Assembly (NCBI GenBank): GCA_963702105.1
Contig: OY969712.1
Location: 1,550,001 to 1,614,000 of the forward strand
From: ZC4RG20 sp963702105
Lineage (GTDB): Bacteria; Pseudomonadota; Gammaproteobacteria; Steroidobacterales; Rariloculaceae
Length of the DNA: 64,000 nucleotides
Direction: 5' to 3'
Below, piece by piece: positions 51,312 to 61,590 of the stretch (position 1 is the first letter of the stretch; each line of letters starts with the position of its first letter). Made by a program: the position numbers and the translations under genes. Below the pieces are notes generated by a model, which saw nothing but the letters and a program-made list of their open reading frames with translations, was not told where the DNA came from and ran no database searches.

Positions 51312-52685
51312 GTGACTGCAAGCGCTGCCGCGCGGCGCCGATCTCTGCACGGTCAATGGACTTCACGGCTCGGATTCATCCTCGCGGTAGCCGGTTCCGC
51401 CGTCGGTCTCGGCAACATCTGGCGTTTCCCGTATATCGCGGGCAAGAACGGAGGCGGCGCGTTCGTTCTAGTGTATCTGTTGTGCGTGTTTCTCGTCGGG
51501 CTGCCGATCATGGTCGCCGAGATCCTCATGGGCCGGCGCGGCCGCCGCAACCCGGTCGCGACCATGCGGCTGCTCGGCGAAGAGGAAGCCGGCGTGGGTC
51601 TCTGGGGCTGGGTCGGCCTCATGGGCGTCGTCACGGGCTTTCTGATTCTCTCCTTCTATAGCGTGATCGCCGGCTGGGCCGTGGCCTACGTCTTCATCGG
51701 CGGCTCCGGCGCGTTCACGGGGGCCGGGCCCGAGCAGATCTCGCGCATCTATGCGGGCCTCGTCGGCGCGCCGCTCGCGACGGCGTTCTGGCATACGCTG
51801 TTCATGGCCGGTACGGTGGCCGTCGTGGCGCGCGGCGTCGAGCGTGGCCTCGAGCGCTCGGTGCGGATCATGGTCCCGGGCCTTGTCGCGCTGCTCGTGC
51901 TGCTGCTCGGCTACAGCATGACCACGGGTTTTTTCGGTAAGGGCCTCGCGTTCCTGTTCGAGCCCCGCTTCGACGAGCTCACGGCCGCGGGCGTGCTCGA
52001 GGCGCTCGGCCAGTCGTTCTTCACGCTCAGCGTCGGCATGGGTGCCATCATGGCCTACGGCGCGTATCTGCCGCAGGAGGAGTCGATCGCGCGGACCTCG
52101 GCGGCCGTCGTGGTCGCGGATACGCTCGTCGCAGTCCTGGCCGCCCTCGTGATCTTCCCTATCGTCTTCAAGAACGGGCTCGATCCCGCTTCGGGACCCG
52201 GTCTCGTCTTCCAGTCGCTGCCGCTCGCGTTCGGACGCATGCCCGGCGGGCCCGTGATCTCCGTGATGTTCTTTCTGCTGGTCGTCTTCGCGGCCTGGAC
52301 GTCGGCCATCAGCCTCATGGAGCCGGCCGTCGCCTATTTCATGGAAACCCGCAGCTGGAGCCGCAAACAGGCCGCAACGTTCGTCGGCGTCGTGACCTGG
52401 GCCATCGGTCTGCTGACGGTGCTGTCCTTCGGACCTTGGGCGCGCCTGCGTTTCCTGCGCGGGACGATTTTCGACAACCTCGACTTCCTGACGAACAATA
52501 TTCTATTGCCGCTCGGCGGCCTCGCGATCGTGGTGTTCGCCGGCTGGGTCATGGCGCGCAACTCGACGGCCGACGAGCTCGATCCGCACGCAGGCGTCGG
52601 CTACCGGCTCTGGCGCCTGTCGGCCCGCTTCATCGCGCCGTTCGCCGTGGTCATCGTGCTGCTCAATGCTGTCGGTTTTTTCTGA
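51312..52685 (+). CDS. Neurotransmitter:sodium symporter (NSS) family transporter
   Basis: A 457-residue sodium-dependent transporter of the LeuT fold. The N-terminal signature WTSRLGFILAVAGSAVGLGNIWRFPYIAGKNGGGAF is unmistakable, and later LSVGMGAIMAYGAYLP is present. The remaining helices are hydrophobic with no gap. It probably imports an amino acid or related amine; the substrate cannot be read. GTG at 51312 follows AGGAGG with good spacing. It is six bases upstream of ratA, so an operon is likely. Confidence 0.92.
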   Translation: MTASAAARRRSLHGQWTSRLGFILAVAGSAVGLGNIWRFPYIAGKNGGGAFVLVYLLCVFLVGLPIMVAEILMGRRGRRNPVATMRLLGEEEAGVGLWGWVGLMGVVTGFLILSFYSVIAGWAVAYVFIGGSGAFTGAGPEQISRIYAGLVGAPLATAFWHTLFMAGTVAVVARGVERGLERSVRIMVPGLVALLVLLLGYSMTTGFFGKGLAFLFEPRFDELTAAGVLEALGQSFFTLSVGMGAIMAYGAYLPQEESIARTSAAVVVADTLVAVLAALVIFPIVFKNGLDPASGPGLVFQSLPLAFGRMPGGPVISVMFFLLVVFAAWTSAISLMEPAVAYFMETRSWSRKQAATFVGVVTWAIGLLTVLSFGPWARLRFLRGTIFDNLDFLTNNILLPLGGLAIVVFAGWVMARNSTADELDPHAGVGYRLWRLSARFIAPFAVVIVLLNAVGFF

Positions 52686-52691
52686 GGGAAC

Positions 52692-53129
52692 ATGCCAACG
52701 ATTCAGCGCAGTGCGCGCGTGCCGTACAAGGGCGCGCAGATGTTCGATCTCGTCAGCGACGTCGAGGCCTATCCGCAGTTCCTGCACTGGTGCCGCGGCG
52801 CGAAGGTCGTGCGCAGCGGAGACGGCTTCGTCGAGGCCAGGCTCGACATCGGCATTCGCGGTATTTACAAGAGCTTCACGACGCGCAACACGCTCGAGAG
52901 GCCGGAGCGCCTGACCATCGAGCTCGTCTCGGGTCCCTTCAGGCGCTTGAACGGCGCGTGGCGGTTCGAGGATCTCGAGGAGGGCGGCTCGCAGGTGTCG
53001 CTGTCATTGACGTTCGAGGTCGCCGCGTCGCCGCTCGCCATGGTGTTCTCGATGGTTTTCGAGGAGCTCGCGCGCCAACAGATGACGGCGTTCGTGCAGC
53101 GGGCCCACAAAATCTATGGGCACGCGTGA
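52692..53129 (+). CDS. ratA: RatA-like START-domain protein
   Basis: A 145-residue Coq10/RatA-type protein: PTIQRSARVPYKGAQMFDLVSDVEAYPQFLHWC, then FKGIY-type and FEDLEEGGSQVSLSLTFEV blocks. RatA of E. coli was described as inhibiting ribosome subunit association; the related Coq10 binds ubiquinone, and this may be its function here. It overlaps rnfH by 14 bases. The pair is conserved in gammaproteobacteria. Confidence 0.88.
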   Translation: MPTIQRSARVPYKGAQMFDLVSDVEAYPQFLHWCRGAKVVRSGDGFVEARLDIGIRGIYKSFTTRNTLERPERLTIELVSGPFRRLNGAWRFEDLEEGGSQVSLSLTFEVAASPLAMVFSMVFEELARQQMTAFVQRAHKIYGHA

Positions 53130-53481
53130 GGAGCCGGAAGGCCGCGCGGCGGCGACGGCGGCAGAGCCGGCGACGGCAGATGCGGCGTCGGAGGGAGCGA
53201 TCGAGGTCGTCTATGCGCTGCCGGACGTCCAGCGGGTCGTGACGCTGCCCTTCGAGCCCGGACTCACGGCCGGCGAGGCCGTCGAGCGCTCCGGGCTCGT
53301 GCGGGAGTTCCCGGAGATTGCGGCCCGCCCGCTCGTGCTCGGAATTTTCGGGAAGCCCATTGCGCCTGCGCGGCCGCTCGAGCCCGACGATCGTGTGGAG
53401 ATCTGCCGCCCGCTCGAGAGGGACCCGCGCGAGCTGCGCCGCGAGCGGCTGCGTCAGGGACGCGTCATGGGGGAGTCGTAG
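53116..53481 (+). CDS. rnfH: RnfH family (UPF0125) protein
   Basis: A 121-residue ubiquitin-like-fold protein: IEVVYALPDVQRVVTLPFEPGLTAGEAVERSGL, then LGIFGKPIAPARPLEPDDRVEICRPLERDPRELRRERL. The N-terminus (about 28 residues) is a low-complexity extension. It overlaps ratA by 14 bases and is convergent with bamE, overlapping its stop by 17 bases. The family role is unknown. Confidence 0.87.
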   Translation: MGTREEPEGRAAATAAEPATADAASEGAIEVVYALPDVQRVVTLPFEPGLTAGEAVERSGLVREFPEIAARPLVLGIFGKPIAPARPLEPDDRVEICRPLERDPRELRRERLRQGRVMGES

Positions 53482-53971
53482 CCGGCCCGCCGCCCCGCGT
53501 GGGGCCCGGCGGATTGACGCCGGGCTTTTGCGCCGAGGCCGCCTCGGCCTTGACTTCCTTCACGGCCTTCGCGGTATCGGGCTGCTTCTCGGTCTCGTCC
53601 TTGAACGCATCGCGGTCTACGCGCGCGACGCGGTCGTCTTTGAAGTAGACGGCGAACCAGCTCTTCTTGTATTCCTGCTTGCGCCCGTAGCTCACGTAGT
53701 ACGGATAGTCCCAGCGATCTTGATGAAAGCTGTCCGCGATCATCGGCGTGCCGAGCAGGAACTCGACCTGGCTGCGCGTCATGCCGACCTGCACTTTGTC
53801 GAGGCTTGCCGCGTCGATGAGGTTGCCCTGCTGAATGTTGAGCCGATAGACGCAACCGCCCAGCAGCATGCCGGCCGCCACCATCGCAAGGCAGGCGCCC
53901 GCCGCGCCGGGCACCCGGCCGGGCGGCGGGTTGCGACGGAACGATATGGGCTTCATGCGCTTCGGGAACAT
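53465..53971 (-). CDS. bamE: Outer-membrane assembly lipoprotein BamE
   Basis: A 168-residue lipoprotein of the BAM complex. The signal ends at the lipobox MLLGGC, followed by VYRLNIQQGN, VQVGMTRSQVEFLLGTPMI and DRWDYPYYVSYGRKQ, all diagnostic of BamE/SmpA. A C-terminal Ala/Pro-rich tail of about 45 residues is longer than usual. Start at 53971 or the internal ATG 53956; both lack a good ribosome site. It is divergent from fur, as in many gammaproteobacteria. Confidence 0.9.
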   Translation of the reverse strand: MFPKRMKPISFRRNPPPGRVPGAAGACLAMVAAGMLLGGCVYRLNIQQGNLIDAASLDKVQVGMTRSQVEFLLGTPMIADSFHQDRWDYPYYVSYGRKQEYKKSWFAVYFKDDRVARVDRDAFKDETEKQPDTAKAVKEVKAEAASAQKPGVNPPGPTRGGGPATTPP

Positions 53972-54083
53972 CCTAGTCTCGCTCGATCGGCTGGGCGTGC
54001 GGGTGGCTGGGCGTGCGGGTAGAGAGGGCGAAGTGTCTGGTCCATAATTGAGCCGCGAATCATAACCCATTTGGCGGGAGTCG

Positions 54084-54494
54084 GTGGCCGTGGAAGGACA
54101 GGATCTACGCAAGGCGGGCCTCAAGGTGACGTCGCCGCGACTCAAGGTCCTGGAGATCCTCGAGCGGAGCGAGCAGCGGCACATGAGCGCCGAAGCGATC
54201 TATCGTGCCTTGCTCGATTCCGGCGAGGAGCTCGGGCTCGCGACCGTCTACCGCGTGCTCACACAGTTCGAGCGCGCGGGGCTCGTCTCGCGGCACAATT
54301 TCGAAGGCGGCACGGCCGTCTTCGAGCTGGCCGACAGAACCCATCACGATCACATGGTGTGTCTAGACACCGGCAAGGTCATCGAGTTCTTCGACGAGCG
54401 CATCGAGGAGCTCCAGCGCGAGATCGCGAAGCGCTACGGCTACGAGATCGAGGACCACAGCCTCGTTCTCTACGTGCGCAAGATCGAGCGCTGA
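54084..54494 (+). CDS. fur: Ferric uptake regulator Fur
   Basis: A 136-residue Fur: winged-helix block GLKVTSPRLKVLEILE, AEAIYRALLDSGEELGLATVYRVLTQFERAGLV, then the metal-binding HHDHMVC. The usual CxxC pair is reduced: the sequence reads VCLDTGKVIEF, so the second Cys is Thr, as in pseudomonad Fur proteins. Iron-loaded Fur would repress iron-uptake genes, possibly including the TonB region. Start GTG 54084 is assumed; the GTG six bases later has the better ribosome-site spacing. Confidence 0.94.
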   Translation: MAVEGQDLRKAGLKVTSPRLKVLEILERSEQRHMSAEAIYRALLDSGEELGLATVYRVLTQFERAGLVSRHNFEGGTAVFELADRTHHDHMVCLDTGKVIEFFDERIEELQREIAKRYGYEIEDHSLVLYVRKIER

Positions 54495-54511
54495 TCCAAC
54501 GAGCGCCGACT

Positions 54512-56212
54512 CTACGTCCGCGGACGCTTCGGGGCCCGGGCCTGTGCGGCGCGGTCGATCATCTCCTCGGCGTGCGCCCGCGTGCGCGCGGTGATCTCGA
54601 CGCCGCCGAGCATGCGCGAGAGCTCCTCGATGCGCTCTTCCTCGTCGAGCGCGCGCACCCGCGTCTGCGTGGTCTTGCCGTCGGTTTCCTTCGCGACGAG
54701 GTAGTGGCGCGTGCCCTGGCTTGCCACCTGGGGCAGGTGGGTTACGCAAAGCACCTGCCGTGCCGCGGCGATGCCGGCGAGCTTGCGCCCGACGATCTCG
54801 GCCACGCCGCCGCCGATGCCGGCGTCCACTTCGTCGAACACGAACGTCGGCACGGCCGAGGCATCGGCGGCGTGGGTCTCGAGCGCGAGGCTGATGCGCG
54901 AGAGCTCGCCGCCCGATGCGAGGCGCGCGAGCGGCCCGAACGGCTGGCCCGGGTTGAGCCTGACCTCGAACTCGACGCGGTCGAGACCCGTGCCGTCCGC
55001 GCGCTCCTCGGGTTTGGGCTGCACGGCGACGCGGAATTCCCCCTGCGCCATGCCGAGCCCCGCGAGCTCGGCGCTGACCGCGGCGCCGAGCCGCTCGGCG
55101 CAGAGCCTGCGATCCGTCGAGAGGGCCCGGGCGGCGGCGAAGTAGACTGCCCGCGTCTCGGCCGCCTCCTGCTCGAGCGCCTCGAGCGACTCCGCGCCGC
55201 CCTCGAGCTCGGCGACCTGCGCGCTCAGGGCGGTGAGCACTCCGGGCAGCTCGTCCGCCCGGACGGCATGCCGGCGCGCGAGCGCGCGGATGCGCGCGAG
55301 CCGGGCCTCGACGGCTTCGAGGCGCTCCGGATCGGCCTCGAGGCGGTCGCGATAGCGTTGCAGCGCATGCGCGACCTCGCGCAGCTCGATCTCGGCCGCG
55401 GCGAGCTGCTTGGCCTCGGCCGCAAGCGACTCGTCGTGCTCGACGAGCTTGGCGAGCTCGCGCTCGGCGTGCGCGACGAGCGCGTGCGCGGAGGCCGTCT
55501 CGCTCTCGTACAAGGCCTCGAGCGCGGCGGCGAGGCCCGCCGCAAGGCGATCGATGTTCGCAAGCCGGCCCCGCTCGGCCTCGAGCTCTGCCGGCTCGCC
55601 TTCCCCGAGCGCGAGCGCTTCGAGCTCGGCGACCTGAAAGCGCAGAAGCTCGAGCTGTGCCGTACGGTCCGCGTTGCCCTCCTGGCGGGCGGCGAGGCGC
55701 GCCTCGGTCTCGCGCCAGCGGCGGTGGGCCTCGGCGACGCGCTCGGCGAGCGGCTCGAGACCGCCCTGGGCGTCGAGGAGCGCGCGCTGATTCGCGGGCT
55801 GCAGCAGCGACTGGTGCGCGTGTTGACCGTGGATGTCGACGAGCAGCGAGCCGACCTGCTTGAGATCGACGAGCGTGACGGGACGGCCGTTGATGAAGGC
55901 GCGCGAGCGACCGTCCTGACCGACGACGCGCCGCAGCGTGCACGACTCGCCTTCGTCGAGCCCGAGCTCGGCCAGCAGCGCGAGCGCGGGGTGACCGGCG
56001 GGGCACTCGAACACCACGCTGATCTCGGCGCGCTCGGCGCCGCTGCGCACGGTGTTCGAATCCGCTCTGTCGCCGAGCGCGAGGCCGAGCGCGTCGACGA
56101 GAATCGACTTGCCGGCGCCCGTCTCCCCCGTGACCACGCTGAGGCCGGGGCCGAGCTCGAGCTCGACCTCGTCGATGACGGCGTAGTTGCGGACGTGGAT
56201 CAGGCTCAGCAT
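54512..56212 (-). CDS. recN: DNA repair protein RecN
   Basis: A 566-residue SMC-like ATPase involved in double-strand-break repair. Walker A is TGETGAGKSILVDALGLAL, the central part is a coiled coil, and the C-terminal ATPase half has LSRISLAL and Walker B VPTFVFDEVDAGIGGG. It is 46 bases downstream of nadK and convergent with fur. Confidence 0.95.
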   Translation of the reverse strand: MLSLIHVRNYAVIDEVELELGPGLSVVTGETGAGKSILVDALGLALGDRADSNTVRSGAERAEISVVFECPAGHPALALLAELGLDEGESCTLRRVVGQDGRSRAFINGRPVTLVDLKQVGSLLVDIHGQHAHQSLLQPANQRALLDAQGGLEPLAERVAEAHRRWRETEARLAARQEGNADRTAQLELLRFQVAELEALALGEGEPAELEAERGRLANIDRLAAGLAAALEALYESETASAHALVAHAERELAKLVEHDESLAAEAKQLAAAEIELREVAHALQRYRDRLEADPERLEAVEARLARIRALARRHAVRADELPGVLTALSAQVAELEGGAESLEALEQEAAETRAVYFAAARALSTDRRLCAERLGAAVSAELAGLGMAQGEFRVAVQPKPEERADGTGLDRVEFEVRLNPGQPFGPLARLASGGELSRISLALETHAADASAVPTFVFDEVDAGIGGGVAEIVGRKLAGIAAARQVLCVTHLPQVASQGTRHYLVAKETDGKTTQTRVRALDEEERIEELSRMLGGVEITARTRAHAEEMIDRAAQARAPKRPRT

Positions 56213-56258
56213 GGCGGTCGTAGGGCCCTTCGCGCCTCGAGGCCTCGGCTTCGGCGGT

Positions 56259-57164
56259 TCAGCGCGGATCGAGCGAACGGCCGAAGCGCCGGGTGCCTCC
56301 CCAGTTCAGTTTCGAGCGCAGCAGCTCGTAGTAGTTGTAGCCGCGGGGGTGCAGCAGCTTCACGGTCTCGCGGGCTGCGCCGATACGCAGCGACTCGCCC
56401 ATCTCGAGCGCGCCGTGTTGCTCGCCGTCGCAGGCGATTTGCGCAGGCGCGTCCTGGGCGGACTGCAGGGTCACCTCAATCCGGCACGTGGTCTTGAGCA
56501 CGAGCGGGCGGTCGCTCAGCGTGTGCGGGCAGATGGGCACCATGACGAACGCGTCCACGTCGGGCTGAATGATGGGGCCGCCGCAGGACAGCGCGTAGGC
56601 CGTCGAGCCCGTCGCCGTCGCAACGATGAGCCCGTCGCCGCCGTGGGTATTAACATAACTGCCGTCCACGGTCGTGACGAAGTCGAGAATCCGGCCGGTT
56701 TCGCGCTTTTGAATCGTCACATCGTTGAGCGCGACCATGGGCGCGCGCGCTCCGGAGGAGCCGACGACCTGCGCTTCGAGCATGCGCCGGTCCTCGGCGA
56801 GGTAATCGCCCGCGAGGATCGCATCGAGCGCATCCTGCATGTGCTCGGGCAGAATATCGGTCAGGAAACCGAGGCGGCCGAGGTTGACGCCGACGAGCGG
56901 CACGCCGCGCCCGGCCGCACGCCGCGCAGCGTGGAGCAGGGTGCCGTCGCCGCCGACGGCAATGAGCACATCCACGCGCGCGGCGAGCTCGCTCTCCTCG
57001 ACGATCTCGACGCCGGGGAGGCGGGCCGCGATGTCCGCGCCCGAGGGCGGCGCGAAGACCGAGATGCGCCGCTCGACGAGATGCGAGACGATCGAAAGCG
57101 CGGTGCCCGAGACGTTGCTCTCCGAGAGGCGCCCCCACAGGCCGACGTTCTTGAATTCATCCAT
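56259..57164 (-). CDS. nadK: NAD kinase
   Basis: A 301-residue NAD kinase that makes NADP. Signature motifs GGDGTLLHAAR and NTHGGDGLIVATATGSTAYALSCGGPI are present. The roughly 20-residue C-terminal tail is Arg-rich. The gene is upstream of recN in a two-gene operon and divergent from hrcA. Confidence 0.95.
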   Translation of the reverse strand: MDEFKNVGLWGRLSESNVSGTALSIVSHLVERRISVFAPPSGADIAARLPGVEIVEESELAARVDVLIAVGGDGTLLHAARRAAGRGVPLVGVNLGRLGFLTDILPEHMQDALDAILAGDYLAEDRRMLEAQVVGSSGARAPMVALNDVTIQKRETGRILDFVTTVDGSYVNTHGGDGLIVATATGSTAYALSCGGPIIQPDVDAFVMVPICPHTLSDRPLVLKTTCRIEVTLQSAQDAPAQIACDGEQHGALEMGESLRIGAARETVKLLHPRGYNYYELLRSKLNWGGTRRFGRSLDPR

Positions 57165-57493
57165 TCTGGTGACCGGTGAGCGGCCTCGTGTTCGTGACGG
57201 GCAAGCGGGCCCCGTTTGCTGACCGGGAAGCGACCTCTCGGCGATCGCTCTGGCGTTGTCGTGTGCCGTCGGCCGCGGACCGGCAAGCGGTTTCTTGACA
57301 GTGATGTGAACCGGTTGCTAGCTTCCACGTCGCTGAATTTGCGGAGGCTAAGGTACCACAGCCCAGTGGCGCGTCCCACGTACATCGTCCCCGATTCGGC
57401 TTCGTCCGATGCCTCTGGCCGCGGCGGCCCGCCCGGCGCCGGGCGCCGGCCGCACGGGCCGGCAAAGGTGCACGGACGCGGACGCGGCGGGCG
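57165..57493. other. Divergent intergenic region nadK-hrcA
   Basis: About 330 bases without a gene. It contains the hrcA promoter candidate below. No CIRCE-type inverted repeat (TTAGCACTC-N9-GAGTGCTAA) and no sigma-32 promoter was found in it. Confidence 0.55.
57295..57323 (+). promoter_or_regulatory. Possible sigma-70 promoter of hrcA
   Basis: TTGACA (57295-57300) is a perfect -35; 17 bases later is CTAGCT (57318-57323), a weak -10. It is 170 bases before the hrcA start. Confidence 0.4.
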
Positions 57494-58564
57494 ATGGTTC
57501 GCGACGCTCAACGTATGGCGGCGAATAAGGGAGAGTTCCCCGACGAGCGTGCTCAGCATCTGCTGCGGGTGCTGATCAGCCGTTATATACGCGAGGGCCA
57601 GCCGGTCGGTTCGCGTACCCTGTCCCGTGAGTCGGGCCTCGATCTGAGCCCCGCGACCATCCGCAACATCATGGCCGATCTCGAGGACCTCGGCTTTCTC
57701 GCTTCGCCGCACACCTCGGCCGGCCGCGTGCCGACGAGCAAGGGTTACCGCCTGTTCGTCGATACGCTGATCAAGCTCAGCCCGCCCAACGGCGAGGAGC
57801 TCATCCGCTTCCACAGGGCGCTCGAGGACGCGGCCGGCGATCCGCAGGCGCTCGCGACGTCGGTCTCGGGGCTGCTCTCTATGCTGACGCGGCTCGCGGG
57901 CATCGTGACCGTCCCGCGCCGCGCCCACAGCTCGCTGCGGCAGATCGAGTTCCTGAGGCTCTCGGGCAGACGCGTCCTCGCGATCCTCGTCGTCAACGAC
58001 CGCGAGGTGCAGAACCGCATGCTCGACGTGGAGCGCGACTTCACGGACGATGAGCTGCGTCAGGCGGGCAATTACCTCACGGATCAATTCGGCGGCCGCG
58101 ACCTGCATCAAGTCCGCGCCGCGCTCGTGGAGCAGCTCGAGAAGACGCGCGAGTCGATGAACGCGGTTATGATCGAGGCCATCGAGCTCGCTCAGCGCGC
58201 GTTCCAGGAAGAGGATTCTCCGGGGGAATACGTGCTCTCGGGCGAGACGAACCTCATGGGGCTCGAGGACCTGAGCGACATGGAGAAGCTCAAGTCCCTG
58301 TTCGACGCCTTCAGCCGCCAGCGCGACATCCTGCACCTGCTCGACCGCAGCCTCGACGCCGAGGGCGTGCAGATCTTCATCGGCCAGGAGTCCGGTTACG
58401 GGCTGCTCGATGCGTGCAGCATCGTGGCCGCGCCCTATGCGACCGAGGACGACACCATGGGCGTGCTCGGCGTCATCGGCCCGACCCGCATGGCCTACGA
58501 GCGCGTGATCCCCATCGTGGACGTGACGGCCAAACTGCTCGGGCGGGCGCTCAAGTCCGGCTGA
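57494..58564 (+). CDS. hrcA: Heat-inducible transcription repressor HrcA
   Basis: A 356-residue HrcA, normally repressor of groESL (and in some bacteria dnaK) through CIRCE elements. N-terminal winged helix: HLLRVLISRYIREGQPVGSRTL, ATIRNIMADLEDLGFL, PHTSAGRVPTSKGYRLFVD. The C-terminal part has VFIGQESGYGLLDACSIVAAPY-like blocks. ATG 57494 or the inner ATG 57515 could be the start. It precedes grpE but is separated from it by a palindromic element. No CIRCE is visible in this window, so its targets are elsewhere. Confidence 0.94.
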   Translation: MVRDAQRMAANKGEFPDERAQHLLRVLISRYIREGQPVGSRTLSRESGLDLSPATIRNIMADLEDLGFLASPHTSAGRVPTSKGYRLFVDTLIKLSPPNGEELIRFHRALEDAAGDPQALATSVSGLLSMLTRLAGIVTVPRRAHSSLRQIEFLRLSGRRVLAILVVNDREVQNRMLDVERDFTDDELRQAGNYLTDQFGGRDLHQVRAALVEQLEKTRESMNAVMIEAIELAQRAFQEEDSPGEYVLSGETNLMGLEDLSDMEKLKSLFDAFSRQRDILHLLDRSLDAEGVQIFIGQESGYGLLDACSIVAAPYATEDDTMGVLGVIGPTRMAYERVIPIVDVTAKLLGRALKSG

Positions 58565-58576
58565 AGCGCGAAATAC

Positions 58577-58673
58577 GCGAAAAAGGGGTCAGAGCCCTTT
58601 TTCGCCCCTGAGCGTCGGCGGCACGCCGCTGCAACGTCGGCGCGGGCGAAATAGGGCTCTGACCCCTTTTTCG
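58577..58673. repeat. Palindromic REP-like element, copy A (upstream of grpE)
   Basis: A roughly 97-bp unit: two inverted small hairpins with core GGGGTCAGAGCCC at one end and GGGCTCTGACCCC at the other, separated by a GC-rich spacer of about 46 bases. Each core is flanked by an A-run and T-run, so it can terminate transcription both ways. Copy B at 59353-59444 is its reverse complement with a few differences. It ends 12 bases before the grpE sigma-32 promoter. Confidence 0.88.
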
Positions 58674-58684
58674 CGGCCGTCGGG

Positions 58685-58711
58685 TTGAATCGCCGGGATT
58701 CGTCCCCATCT
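58685..58711 (+). promoter_or_regulatory. Sigma-32 promoter of grpE
   Basis: TTGAA (58685-58689), 14-base spacer, CCCCATCT (58704-58711): a good match to the heat-shock consensus CTTGAA-N13-15-CCCCATNT. It is 60 bases before the grpE start. Confidence 0.75.
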
Positions 58712-58770
58712 CGCTCGAGACGAGAATGGACAGGGGCCCACAGGGCCGCGCGAGAGGGGGATATTCCGCT

Positions 58771-59322
58771 ATGAGTCAGAACGCCGGCGACGGCAACACG
58801 CAACGCAACGAAGACGCGCCGAAGGCCGGCGCCGCGGCCGCCGGCGACGACCGGCGGGACGAGGAGATCGAGGCGCTGCGCGCTCAGGCCCAGGAGAACT
58901 GGGAGAAGTACCTGCGCGCCGTCGCGGAGCTCGACAACCTGCGCAAGCGCGGCCAGCGCGACGTCGAGAACGCGCGCCGCTTCGGCGTCGAGCGCTTCGC
59001 CTCGGCCGTGCTGCCGGTTCGCGACAGCCTCGAGGCCGCCCTGGCCGCCGCAGAAAATGTGGACGTGGCCACGCTGCTCGAGGGCGAGCGCGCGACGCTG
59101 CGGCTGCTCGATCAGGCCCTCGAGGGGGCGGGGATCCGGGAGATCGACCCCCAAGGCCAGCCCTTCGATCCCACGAAGCACGAGGCCATGACGACGCAGC
59201 CCTCGAGGGACCTCGCCCCCGATACGGTCGCGCTCGTCGTGCAGAAGGGTTACGAGCTCAACGAACGGCTGCTGCGCCCGGCCCGCGTCATCGTCGCGGC
59301 GCCGCCTGCGGACGGCGGCTGA
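58771..59322 (+). CDS. grpE: Nucleotide-exchange factor GrpE
   Basis: A 183-residue GrpE: long N-terminal coiled coil (EIEALRAQAQENWEKYLRAVAELDNLRKR) and the C-terminal beta domain with FDPTKHEAM and VALVVQKGYELNERLLRPARVIVA. It releases ADP from DnaK. Start ATG 58771 with GAGAGGGGG upstream. It is bracketed by two inverted palindromic elements, so the transcription unit is separated from both hrcA and dnaK. Confidence 0.95.
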   Translation: MSQNAGDGNTQRNEDAPKAGAAAAGDDRRDEEIEALRAQAQENWEKYLRAVAELDNLRKRGQRDVENARRFGVERFASAVLPVRDSLEAALAAAENVDVATLLEGERATLRLLDQALEGAGIREIDPQGQPFDPTKHEAMTTQPSRDLAPDTVALVVQKGYELNERLLRPARVIVAAPPADGG

Positions 59323-59352
59323 ATTGCGCGCCACGGCCGAACGCGCCACGGC

Positions 59353-59444
59353 CGAAAAGGGGTCAGAGCCCTTTTCGCCCGCGCCGACGTTGCAGCGGCG
59401 TGCGGCCGACGCTCACGGGCGAAAAAGGGCTCTGACCCCTTTTC
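59353..59444. repeat. Palindromic REP-like element, copy B (downstream of grpE)
   Basis: A roughly 92-bp unit almost identical to the reverse complement of copy A, including its spacer (CGCCGACGTTGCAGCGGCG). It begins 30 bases after the grpE stop and ends 6 bases before the dnaK sigma-32 promoter. The paired hairpins with T-runs can act as a bidirectional terminator. Confidence 0.88.
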
Positions 59445-59450
59445 GGGGGG

Positions 59451-59478
59451 TTGAATTGTCGCGGGTGACCCCCATTTA
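59451..59478 (+). promoter_or_regulatory. Sigma-32 promoter of dnaK
   Basis: TTGAA (59451-59455), 14-base spacer, CCCCATTTA (59470-59478): a near-perfect heat-shock promoter, 60 bases before the dnaK ATG. Same spacing as that upstream of grpE. Confidence 0.82.
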
Positions 59479-59537
59479 GGGCACAGGACAGATTTCTGGG
59501 TTTTCCAAACAACGGGCGAGCTTGAGGTATTGCAGAA

Positions 59538-61478
<1,941 letters not shown>

Positions 61479-61490
61479 GCTCGACTTAGG

Positions 61491-61514
61491 GCCGGGCGCC
61501 TCGGCGCCCGGCCG
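61491..61514. repeat. GC hairpin between dnaK and dnaJ
   Basis: A perfect 11-bp stem (arm GGCCGGGCGCC) with a two-base centre lies 13 bases after the dnaK stop. With no T-run it may be an attenuator, processing site or mRNA stabiliser that lowers dnaJ relative to dnaK. Confidence 0.6.
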
Positions 61515-61590
61515 GCTCGATGGACCGAAATTGCCGGGCGAAGGGCGCGCGGAAGGGCGCTCTTCGTCGCTTTAGTTGCAGAACGGGTAG

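Noticed and set aside
54071..56497. Plus-strand open frame of 808 codons
   Set aside because: Runs through fur in another frame and then opposite recN; no conserved motif. It is the longest such artefact in the window.
57165..59537. CIRCE element for HrcA
   Set aside because: No TTAGCACTC-N9-GAGTGCTAA or close variant was seen before hrcA, grpE or dnaK.
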